From Woeseiaceae bacterium (GTDB lineage: Bacteria; Pseudomonadota; Gammaproteobacteria; Steroidobacterales; Woeseiaceae): a DNA stretch of 64,000 nucleotides. A program made the translations under genes and the position numbers. Shown piece after piece: positions 7,670 through 16,284 of the stretch (its first letter is position 1; each line of letters starts with the position of its first letter). The notes beneath the pieces were generated by a model. It had not been told where the DNA came from and ran no database searches. It saw only the letters and a list, made by a program, of their open reading frames with translations. The stretch lies in NCBI GenBank assembly GCA_030065915.1, contig JASJCQ010000011.1, positions 1 to 64,000 of the forward strand. Reading direction: 5' to 3'.

Positions 7670-10600
7670 CTACTGCAGCAGGAAGTACGAGACGACCTCG
7701 GCAAGGTGCTTGCGTTCGCTGTCTAAGACCTGGTCCTCGTCGTACGCCAGGTCCAGCTCGCCGCCCGCGAGCGGACTGGAGCCATAGAGCAAGGGCCAAC
7801 CGCCGTTATCGCCATTCATGCCAACCGAAGACACGACGCCGGCAGAATAGTTTCCACCAACGCTCGTGGTGTCGGGCGCGCCCTGCAATATGCCGCCAAT
7901 CGATTCCGCCGTCAGGCCGGCCACAAAGTCGACACCTTCGATGCTGCCGCTGCCGGCTTCAATAACGAAGTAGCCGATCGTCTCATCGAGCCTCGATGCA
8001 TCCGGGTCCTCGCCAACGTGCTTGCCGACTCCGAACGAGCTGGCGGTCGGCATACTCCGGTTGCTGCCGCCGCTGTTGGCCCAGAACACGCTCCAGCGCG
8101 CGTCGTTGGCGGACATCACCTGGCCGACCACGACGGGCGTCGTATACGCCTGCTGGTAGGTTTGCGCCGTCGTGACCCAGCTGTTGTGGTTGGAGGTCTG
8201 CGTCGACGTCATCGTGCCGGCCTCCATGGTTATTCCATGGTCGAGCTGGTTGTAAACACCGGCCTGTGCGACGACGTAGTTCACCGTGTAGCCGGCAAGC
8301 GGCTCGCCGCTCGGGTTCTGGACCCGAACGTCGAAGCTGTTACCGCCAGCGTTTCGTACTCTTGCAACGGCGGGCAACGCCGAATCGTCGTATTGCACCG
8401 AAGCGATGACGACCATGTCCGTATACGTGATCGGCACCGTGACCGTCTGCCAGGCGTCCCCGACCAGCGATACGGTTCCGTGCGCCAGCATCGGGCCGTC
8501 GCTGTTCGACAACTCGCTGCCCGATTCCAGTTCGCGGATCAATGCGCCGAGCTGGCCCAGCTCGGTTGCGGTCAGTGCCACACCGCTGTGCGCTGTAATG
8601 GCGGACTCGAGTGTCTGCTCCGAACCGTCGTGCAGGTAGGGAGCCGTTCCCCAGGCGCCGAGAAGCGTCGGCGTGTCGATACCCGTCAGCGGACCGTTGA
8701 GTCGCTGGCCGCTGCTGGCTTCGAGCGTACCTACGTCGTGCATGCCGTCGCCGTCGCTGCTGTCGGTCATCGGTATCGGCGTGTGACAGGTACCACAGCC
8801 CTCCGATTCGAACAGCAGCGCTCCGGCCTGGGCATCCGCGCTGAGTTGCCGGTCGAGACCGCGATAAGGGCTCGCCGGCACATCGCTGAGCGACGACACG
8901 TAAGCCGCCAGCGCGTCCAGGTCCGCACTGATGCCCGCCTTGGGATCGCCGAGTGGCTCCATGCGCGTACCGACGGTCAGGTCGGTTGCATCCATGAGGC
9001 CAAGCCCGCCCGCAAAGGTCCGGATCTGCATCTCGAAGTCCTGAACTTCGTCGAAGTTGGCCGTCCAGTGCAGGTTTCCGTGGTCCGTACCGCCACGTCC
9101 CTCAAGGCTGATGGTGTTGCGCAGGCCTTCGCCGATGCCGGTGAAGTCCCAGACACGCCCGTCTTCTCCGCCTTCGTTGTGGCAGGACGCGCAGCTCATG
9201 TAGTCCAGCGCGGCCAGCCGGTCGTCCCGCGCATCGTAGAAGAACTGCTTGCCGCGGAAGACTTCGGTCGGCAGCGATTCGGTGGCGACCGTTGTGATCG
9301 TCGCGATCTCGCTCGCTGCAACGACGCCCGACCCGATCAGCTGACTGACGTCGTAGATCCCTACGCTGCGGTCCATGAAGTTGTGCACATAGAGCCGCGT
9401 TCCGTCGGCCGATACGGTGACCGCCTGCGGTGCGCGTCCGACGTCGAAACGCAGCAGCTCGACACCGGACATGACATCGACGACGGCCACTTCCCGGTTG
9501 CCTTCGAGCGCGGTAAACAGGTGAATACCGTAAGGGCCGAAGGCAGCATGACTGGCCACGCTGGCGTTATCGTGATCGACACGCATCGTGAAGTTTTCCG
9601 TCATGGCCGGAATCTCGATCTTCGACGTGACGGCACGTACGGTCTGGTCGAAACTCATGCCCTGGCCGCCGCGAAGGGCGCCCGCGAGGACATTGTCCTG
9701 CTTCGACGGCACCCAGGCCGCTGAGCCATCGGGCGAGATGACGGCCGGACCGACGTAGTTCGGCACACCGGGACCGCTGTGCTCGGAGACCAGCCGATCG
9801 CTGTGCTGCAGGACGACCGTGTCCGTCGTTGCGAGGCTCGACGGATTGAGGATCAGGACCTCGGCGCCGTACAAGGTGCCTCCATCGTCCACAACGGGTA
9901 CGCCGATACCTTCGTCGGGCAGCGGCGGGGTGACAAAGAGCGATGCCATGAGCTGCGATTCCGCGCCGTCCAGCGACAGGTGGCGAACGCGATCGCCGAC
10001 CCAGGCGCGGGTGAGTTCGGCGCCCGTGGTTGCGTCAAGTGCCACGACCTCGCCGGTCGCCTCGAGGGCAACGTAGGCCGTCGTCGCGCCGATGACCAGG
10101 CCATGTGGCTGCGAGCCCACGGTCAGGAACAGAACATCGCTGGCCGTGTAGGTCGCGGGATCGATGACCGTGATCGTCGCAGCACCCTTGCTGACGACCC
10201 AGACGCTGCCGTTCGGCGCGATGGCCAGTCCACGAGGTTCATCGCCCACCGGAATCTCGGCCACCACGGCCTGCATCAGGGTGTCGACGACCGTTACCGA
10301 ATCGTTGTCGGGGTTGACGTTCCAGACCTCATCCCGGGAGGCATACTCGACGATACCGCCCGACACGCTGGGCGCATTGGCTGTCAGCGGCAGATGCACC
10401 AGCTGCGTGAATATGAACTCCTGGGTGTTTCCATCGGAGTCGCGGACCGTCAGTGTGACGAGGTGACGACCGGGCGTCGTGAAGACGTGTGTTGCCGTGT
10501 CATTCGTTGTGAACGGTGTCGGACCGTCGCCGAAGTTCCAGCTGTATTCGAGCGTCCCTACGCCGGTCGCGGATGCGACAAAGCTTGCCGTCGAGCCGCT

Positions 10601-13600
10601 TGCCTCCGGTGCGTTGCTTACGCCGGCGATCACGACATCCGCGATGGTCTGCTCCATCGCAATGTACGCGACCTGGTCAGTCGTTCGACTGCGCTCGCTG
10701 TCGGCGATCTGGTCTTCATCGATCGCGAGATCGAGCTCGGCGCCGTTAATCTGCGGGCCGTACAGCAGGGGCCAGCCGCCGTTTCTGCCGTCCATTCCGG
10801 CACTGGCGACGACGGCCACGTTGTAGCTGCCGCTCAGTGAATAGCGATACGGCGGCGCATTGACGACACCGAGGACGGTATCGGCGCCGAGGCCAGCCTC
10901 GTAGGCGACGCCAGCCGCAGTGCCGGAACCGCTTTCAAAGACGAGGTAGCCGACCGTTTCAGCATTCCTTGCGACCGTGGTGTCTTCCGCAACATGTTTA
11001 CCCACATGGAGCGAACTGACCGACGGCGGGTTGCCGCTCGTGCCGTCGGAGGCCCAGAACACACTCCATCGATCGTCGTTGGCGGTCATCACCTGGCCCA
11101 CGACGACCGGGTTGGTGTAAGCCTGTTGATAGGCCCTCGACTCGCCTACCCAGCTGCCGTTCTCGTCGGTCAGCGTCGAAGAATATTTGACGGCCTCCAT
11201 CTTGAGACCGGCCTGGTCGTAGACGCCGGCCTCGACGACGACATAGTTGACCGCGTAGCCGCTGAGCGCAGTGTCGCTCGGATTCTGAACGCGAACGTCG
11301 AAACTGTTGCCTGCGGCGCTTCGGACGCGGGTGACTGCCGGCAACTGGGTATCGTCGTAACGAACGGACGCAACGACGACCGGATCGACGAAGCTCTGTG
11401 ACAGAGTGACCGTCTGCCAATCGCTGCCGACGTTTTCCAGCACGCCGTTCTCGACTTTCAGGTCATTACTCGGCGGCGGCGGTAAGGGCGCGTCGCCGAA
11501 AATCTGTACTTCGGCGAGCTGCAGGTTGTCCTGGCTGGCCAGTTGAATGCGAACGTATCGCCCGTTCGCGCTTACCGCGAAATTCGTCTGCTGGCCGGCT
11601 ACGCCGGGATGGAAGATCTCGACGACGCCAGCCTGTTGACGCGTTTCGAACAGGTCTTGTGACGTGAAAGGCGTCTCCGACACGAGAACGTAGAAGTCGC
11701 TGAGCCGGTCCGCACAGCAGTCGGTGCGATTCCACAAGCGCAGCGTATCGATCCCATAGACCTGTCCGAGGTCGATCTCCCACCACGCGTTCGTGTCGGA
11801 CTGTGTGCTTGCCAGCGAGCCCGAGACCTCGGTTCCGGTCAGGTCACCGTCGATGGCATTCGCCGCGGAAAGATCCCCGGTTCCGGTCGCCGTAGACGAC
11901 TGGCTCACGATTCCGGTCAGTGCGCGGTTCTCGAGGCGCGCATCGACGGCCGTTACGCGGATCACGTGTGCCTCGGAGGGTACGCCGCTGTCATTCACGG
12001 CGAACAGCATCCAGTAGCCCGGCGTCGCAACGTTGGGATTGCTGTGCAGCGTCACGTCGTAGTTGTTGCCACCCGTGGCGGCGAAGGCCGGACGCAGGTA
12101 GCGGACATCGGTGTTCAACCCGTGCGTCGTTGACGACATCTTGATCATCGAGAAGTACGCGATGGACTCCGACGCCCCGATATTGAAAGTGGCGCCGACC
12201 TCGACCTCACCCGATGTGCTTGAAATCACCGGCTGAACGGCAGGCGTGCCGTCCGGGTTGAACAGATACGGCGGCGAGTACACCTGGCCGTCCTGGTGCG
12301 TGGAAGCCGGCACACTGTTCGAGTTGTAACCGCTGCCCGCCGCGAGAACGCGACCGTCCGTCAGCAACAGGGCGACCGAATGGTAGTTTCGCGGGATCGT
12401 CATCGGCGCGCCTTCACGCCACGTCCCCGTGACGGGATTCCAGAACTCCGGCACGAGTATGGCGCCGTCGTCGCTGAATTTGCGGCCGGAGGTATTGCCG
12501 CCAACGACCAGGACCTCACCGGTCGGGAGCATGACGCCGTTCTGGAATTTACGCGCGTGCAGCATCGGTTGCGTAGCGGCGACGACCGGCGCGGGACCGG
12601 TCAGGTCGACGGTGAATGCCTGGTTGGTGCTCCGGGTATTGTTGCCGCTGATCCAGCCACCGGCGGTCAGCAACTTGCCTTCGTCGTACATGACCGTCGT
12701 GCCGTGCTTGTGATACCAGTCGGTGAAGGCACCGCCGACGGCTTCGTAACTGCCGTCGCCAGCGGGATTGATCCAGTGCATCTGCGGCGTTGGGCCCGAG
12801 TGGAACAGTTTTCCGTTCGGCGCAACATGGAGCAGCGGCCACCAGCGGCTTTCACCGTGACTACCCCCCGAGAAATAGTCATCGAGAACCATGTCATTGA
12901 AGTCGATGCCGGTCTGGATCCTCCAGCCACTGTCGGAATTCCAGCGATCGGGGTAGCGCTGGTTGGTGGCGGTACCAATCGCCGTAAACATGTCGCCATC
13001 CGTCAGCGCGACCGTGGTCGGGTACCAGCGACCGCCGGAGGCCATGTTTTCGATCTGTGTCCAGCTGTTGTCACGGTAGTCGAAAAGGCTGGTCCACGGG
13101 CTGTTCGTCTGGTTGCGGCCACCGTTAACGAACACACGACCGTCTTCCGCCATCGCGAGATGTGCACAGAACATGTTGTGCCCGTCGTGGAAGATTTCGA
13201 CGAACTCACCGGTCGCGGGGTCCCAGGTGCCGCTGTAAGTCTGCTCAGTGCTCGGCCATGTGTCGCGTTCCGAGCCGGACCATGTCAGAACGCGGCCGTC
13301 GGGGAGGTTGGCCGCGGACACGGCGACGTGTGGCCAGGGAATCACCGGACCCCACTGCCCGTCGGCGTAAGCATCGGGCGCCGTGCCAATGACTCCGTCA
13401 GACGCTATCGGCTGGCGGCCGTTGCTCGAGTTGCTCCAGCTAACGGCAAGCACCTCGCCACCGCCCTGTTCAAAGAAGGTGACAACGATGGTGTAAGTGC
13501 CGGGAGAGAGAACGATGTTGCCTGACGCGTCGCGCGGCCCGTGCAATCCGTCGTTATCCACAACGAGCGCACCGTCGATGAAGAGTTGCGAGCCATCGTC

Positions 13601-13861
13601 GGAATTGGTGTAGAACGTGTAGGTATCGCTGGTCTCGACGGTGATCGTTCCGGTGAATCGAAAACCGTATTGCGAGTCACGAAGGCGGACGGAAATGTCG
13701 AAGTCTTGGGTAGTACCGGTCGTTACCGGTGTCAGAGCATCGAAGTTGGGCAGGACGCTCCAATTGCCCTCGTAGTACTCGTAGTTATAGTCGGCGAAGG
13801 CGGCCCCGAACCACAGCAACAACAGAAACCCGACAAACGGGCGAACTCGACGTCCACGCAT
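7670..13861 (-). CDS. Giant secreted copper-radical oxidase fused to di-heme cytochrome c and propeller modules
   Basis: 2063 residues with a signal peptide (1-23). In order: PA14-like domain (25-150); galactose/glyoxal-oxidase propeller plus DUF1929-type domain (about 160-640); discoidin-like F5/8 domain (645-790); an unrecognised module (801-1070); PKD domain (1080-1155); YVTN-type propeller (1165-1510); di-heme cytochrome c region with CASCH (1557-1561) and CGTCH (1689-1693); a second copy of the 801-1070 module (1792-2063). All copper-radical ligands are visible: Cys232 (MFCAH) and Tyr280 (GRWYP) for the Tyr-Cys cofactor, Tyr493-His494 (PRNYHS) and His580 (THGLNTD). Such oxidases turn alcohols or aldehydes into H2O2 and aldehyde or acid outside the cell. 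The cytochrome part has APYLHDG where peroxidases usually have APYMHDG. The downstream gene encodes a separate di-heme peroxidase-like protein. Confidence 0.88.
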   Translation of the reverse strand: MRGRRVRPFVGFLLLLWFGAAFADYNYEYYEGNWSVLPNFDALTPVTTGTTQDFDISVRLRDSQYGFRFTGTITVETSDTYTFYTNSDDGSQLFIDGALVVDNDGLHGPRDASGNIVLSPGTYTIVVTFFEQGGGEVLAVSWSNSSNGRQPIASDGVIGTAPDAYADGQWGPVIPWPHVAVSAANLPDGRVLTWSGSERDTWPSTEQTYSGTWDPATGEFVEIFHDGHNMFCAHLAMAEDGRVFVNGGRNQTNSPWTSLFDYRDNSWTQIENMASGGRWYPTTVALTDGDMFTAIGTATNQRYPDRWNSDSGWRIQTGIDFNDMVLDDYFSGGSHGESRWWPLLHVAPNGKLFHSGPTPQMHWINPAGDGSYEAVGGAFTDWYHKHGTTVMYDEGKLLTAGGWISGNNTRSTNQAFTVDLTGPAPVVAATQPMLHARKFQNGVMLPTGEVLVVGGNTSGRKFSDDGAILVPEFWNPVTGTWREGAPMTIPRNYHSVALLLTDGRVLAAGSGYNSNSVPASTHQDGQVYSPPYLFNPDGTPAVQPVISSTSGEVEVGATFNIGASESIAYFSMIKMSSTTHGLNTDVRYLRPAFAATGGNNYDVTLHSNPNVATPGYWMLFAVNDSGVPSEAHVIRVTAVDARLENRALTGIVSQSSTATGTGDLSAANAIDGDLTGTEVSGSLASTQSDTNAWWEIDLGQVYGIDTLRLWNRTDCCADRLSDFYVLVSETPFTSQDLFETRQQAGVVEIFHPGVAGQQTNFAVSANGRYVRIQLASQDNLQLAEVQIFGDAPLPPPPSNDLKVENGVLENVGSDWQTVTLSQSFVDPVVVASVRYDDTQLPAVTRVRSAAGNSFDVRVQNPSDTALSGYAVNYVVVEAGVYDQAGLKMEAVKYSSTLTDENGSWVGESRAYQQAYTNPVVVGQVMTANDDRWSVFWASDGTSGNPPSVSSLHVGKHVAEDTTVARNAETVGYLVFESGSGTAAGVAYEAGLGADTVLGVVNAPPYRYSLSGSYNVAVVASAGMDGRNGGWPLLYGPQINGAELDLAIDEDQIADSERSRTTDQVAYIAMEQTIADVVIAGVSNAPEASGSTASFVASATGVGTLEYSWNFGDGPTPFTTNDTATHVFTTPGRHLVTLTVRDSDGNTQEFIFTQLVHLPLTANAPSVSGGIVEYASRDEVWNVNPDNDSVTVVDTLMQAVVAEIPVGDEPRGLAIAPNGSVWVVSKGAATITVIDPATYTASDVLFLTVGSQPHGLVIGATTAYVALEATGEVVALDATTGAELTRAWVGDRVRHLSLDGAESQLMASLFVTPPLPDEGIGVPVVDDGGTLYGAEVLILNPSSLATTDTVVLQHSDRLVSEHSGPGVPNYVGPAVISPDGSAAWVPSKQDNVLAGALRGGQGMSFDQTVRAVTSKIEIPAMTENFTMRVDHDNASVASHAAFGPYGIHLFTALEGNREVAVVDVMSGVELLRFDVGRAPQAVTVSADGTRLYVHNFMDRSVGIYDVSQLIGSGVVAASEIATITTVATESLPTEVFRGKQFFYDARDDRLAALDYMSCASCHNEGGEDGRVWDFTGIGEGLRNTISLEGRGGTDHGNLHWTANFDEVQDFEMQIRTFAGGLGLMDATDLTVGTRMEPLGDPKAGISADLDALAAYVSSLSDVPASPYRGLDRQLSADAQAGALLFESEGCGTCHTPIPMTDSSDGDGMHDVGTLEASSGQRLNGPLTGIDTPTLLGAWGTAPYLHDGSEQTLESAITAHSGVALTATELGQLGALIRELESGSELSNSDGPMLAHGTVSLVGDAWQTVTVPITYTDMVVIASVQYDDSALPAVARVRNAGGNSFDVRVQNPSGEPLAGYTVNYVVAQAGVYNQLDHGITMEAGTMTSTQTSNHNSWVTTAQTYQQAYTTPVVVGQVMSANDARWSVFWANSGGSNRSMPTASSFGVGKHVGEDPDASRLDETIGYFVIEAGSGSIEGVDFVAGLTAESIGGILQGAPDTTSVGGNYSAGVVSSVGMNGDNGGWPLLYGSSPLAGGELDLAYDEDQVLDSERKHLAEVVSYFLLQ

Positions 13862-14241
13862 TTAGTATCCCCTGTTCTCGATCTAACGGCAGCAGGATCG
13901 GCATGCCCGAGCGCGTTTTTGTCGTCGTCCCGGCTTCGATCCAGCGGTTAGTCACTCTCCCATCGAGATAGCGATGCATAAATCATGCCGGTGCAAGCAC
14001 CCTACAGATTCCTCCTGTAATTCCGCGGTTTGAACCGATCGGGTCCCAAACACCCGTCGAATTGCGCCGCGAAAATGTAAAGAAAACCGACATCAATTCA
14101 GGGAGAAACGGCAGGGCCGCGAACGTCTTCGCGATTCGCCCTCAATGCCAGTTTGATCCGAACAAATGACCCGCAGCGCCGTGCAGGCAATCAGCCCCGG
14201 CTCGTTCTAAACGCATCGATTTTGACAGCAAGCGCCTTCGG
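13862..14241. other. 380-base gene-free stretch upstream of the giant oxidase gene
   Basis: This stretch separates the start of the oxidase operon from the 3' end of the cNMP-binding acyltransferase gene, which is on the same strand. It must hold the operon promoter. I see no conserved promoter pair, repeat or convincing small gene; 14051-14110 is somewhat AT-richer than its surroundings. Confidence 0.5.
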
Positions 14242-16263
14242 CTAGGACGCTTCAACCAGGGCGTGAAACTGCGGTGGCCCGTAGGCTGCTGAACGCGCTT
14301 TCCTGACCTCGTTCGCAAAGTCGTCGCGAAAGCGCCCGATCCAATCACGCAGAGCGGCCGAATCACCGGCCAACGCCTTCGGCACGTGCACAAGCTCACC
14401 GACGCTCGCCACGAGCGGCCCGTCCTTGTAGCGCCGACCGAAGCCCGCGACTGCGACCGGCACGATCGGGCAACCGGCATCGAGCGCGAGACGGAACGCG
14501 CCGCTGTGAAAATGGCCGGGCGACTCGGCCTCGGGCTGGCTCTGGCCCTCGGGGCAGATCAGAAGCGGCGTGCCGGCGGCGAGGATCTTCTTGCCTTCCT
14601 GGCCGAATCGCCGGCCAGCCTCGCGGCGCGCCTCGATGAACGCCTCCTCGCTCATCGACTGCAGGCCCGACTCGACGGTCGGCACGATGATCGGCGCGAG
14701 CTTGCGATAGAAGATGTTGTGGCCGAACTCGGCGCCCGGGCTCTCGCGCACGACACGCACGGCGCTCTTGCCGCGACGCTGCCAGATCAGGCTGCAAGCG
14801 AAGGCCGTATCAAACGAGAAATGGTAGCCGTTCGGCAGCATGTAGTGTTCCGGGCACTGCATGTGATTGATGATGAGAATGTAGCCGCCGCGCTCGGGGA
14901 GTCGTTCTAGGTTGTCGACGCGGCAGTCGAGATGCTCGAAGGCCTCGGTCACGAGACGATCGCAGAGCATGCGCGCGTCTTCCGGCGTCACCGAATCGTC
15001 GATGCTGCTGACTTCATCGGTGGCCTGGACAATTGCCTGGTAGAACGCGTGTTCGGCGGCGAGGTTGTCGGCCATCTCGCGGCACTGCGCCGCGAGCAAA
15101 CGCTCGTGATAGGCGCCGGTCTCCTGCACGTGCTTGAGCGTTGCGAACGCGTTGCCGACGGTCAACTGGTTGCGCAGCAGGTAGGGCAGTTTGAAGAGAT
15201 TCGACGTCACCGGCAGGCGGGCCTGGTTGTTGGCGAGTGTCGCAACGATCGCGGCGATCTCCGGCTCCGCGGAGGCCTCGTCCTGGATGAGCTCGACGGC
15301 GCCGATCAAACCGGCGATGCGCATCAGCAGGCGATGCTGGAACGCGCGCCCGAACTCAGGGTCGCTCATCTGCAGCTGCCGCAGCGGCTTTGCCGGTATG
15401 CGATAAAACCAGCAGTCCGTCTCTGCCCAGACGCCGGCCTCTGCAAGGAACTCGCCATCGGCGTTCGGCACGCCGGCAACGATCGCCGAGCGATCGCGCA
15501 CGCGGCGAAACGGTCTCAACCCCTCGCTGCCTTTATCTTCGAACGCAAGGCTGCAGCGACCGGTCGCCAGCAGTAACAGGCCGCCGGTGTCATCACCTTC
15601 GCGAACGACATTGTCGCCAGCCGCAAAAGACTCGAGCACGGCGATGCCGCTCAGCGCTTCGATGGCCTCGTCATCGAAGGCGGCGAAGAAGGCCGAGCGC
15701 TGCAGGCAGCTGTCGGCGCGTCCGACGACGGGACGGCGTGCACCGGCCTCGCCTGCCGCGGGCGGCTCGAAGAACACGCGGCTGCTTTGCATGCGGCGTA
15801 AGCGAAACCGTTCGAAGGCCTTGCCGACGCTGTCGAGGACGAGGTCGTAGAAGCAGATGCCGAGCTCGGGGTCGGCGTAGAAGTGTGACGCGAGCGCTTC
15901 GTGCGACCAGCAGAGTGCTGTCAGCGTCTCGGCTGCCCGCATCGTACTGCCGTAGCGATACGGCGGCAGGAAGCCGCTCCAGCCGACCGCGGCCTCGGGC
16001 CAGTCGGTTGCGACGCCACTCACCGGTTTGGTGCGATCGGCGCCCTGGCGCTCCTCGGTCGCAGCGCCTTCGAACAGCAGATAGAATGTTGTGGCCGGGT
16101 GGAACTGCTCGAAGACCAGTTCACCGCTCTCATACGTCTGCACGTCGGCCGACTCGAGCAACGCGATCAGTCGGTGCGGGGACAGTTTGGCGAAGACACG
16201 ATGACGAGCCATCGTGTCCAAAAGCCTTTCGCGGATCACCTCGGTGGACATGCGCGCAAGCAT
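14242..16263 (-). CDS. Cyclic-nucleotide-binding-like domains fused to a PlsC-type acyltransferase
   Basis: 673 residues, no signal peptide. Two cNMP-binding-like beta-roll regions (about 22-145 and 190-310) precede a helical linker and a lysophospholipid-type acyltransferase domain (about 450-660). The acyltransferase motif I reads NHMQCPE (466-472), so the usual NHx4D is NHx4E here; motif III is PEGQS (571-575). Family knowledge suggests acyl transfer to a glycerol or lipid acceptor, gated by a nucleotide or similar ligand, but the altered motif leaves activity uncertain. An internal ATG at 16251 is an alternative start. It is divergent from the hydrolase at 16285 with only 21 bases between start codons. 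Confidence 0.7.
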   Translation of the reverse strand: MLARMSTEVIRERLLDTMARHRVFAKLSPHRLIALLESADVQTYESGELVFEQFHPATTFYLLFEGAATEERQGADRTKPVSGVATDWPEAAVGWSGFLPPYRYGSTMRAAETLTALCWSHEALASHFYADPELGICFYDLVLDSVGKAFERFRLRRMQSSRVFFEPPAAGEAGARRPVVGRADSCLQRSAFFAAFDDEAIEALSGIAVLESFAAGDNVVREGDDTGGLLLLATGRCSLAFEDKGSEGLRPFRRVRDRSAIVAGVPNADGEFLAEAGVWAETDCWFYRIPAKPLRQLQMSDPEFGRAFQHRLLMRIAGLIGAVELIQDEASAEPEIAAIVATLANNQARLPVTSNLFKLPYLLRNQLTVGNAFATLKHVQETGAYHERLLAAQCREMADNLAAEHAFYQAIVQATDEVSSIDDSVTPEDARMLCDRLVTEAFEHLDCRVDNLERLPERGGYILIINHMQCPEHYMLPNGYHFSFDTAFACSLIWQRRGKSAVRVVRESPGAEFGHNIFYRKLAPIIVPTVESGLQSMSEEAFIEARREAGRRFGQEGKKILAAGTPLLICPEGQSQPEAESPGHFHSGAFRLALDAGCPIVPVAVAGFGRRYKDGPLVASVGELVHVPKALAGDSAALRDWIGRFRDDFANEVRKARSAAYGPPQFHALVEAS

Positions 16264-16284
16264 AACAACAAGCAGGAGAGACTG

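Noticed and set aside
8018-9724. 568-residue plus-strand open frame
   Set aside because: It lies wholly antisense to the giant oxidase gene, has no domain, signal or ribosome-binding site, and is an expected shadow in GC-rich DNA.
12296-13525. 409-residue plus-strand open frame
   Set aside because: Antisense to the galactose-oxidase part of the giant protein, where all catalytic motifs are present on the minus strand.
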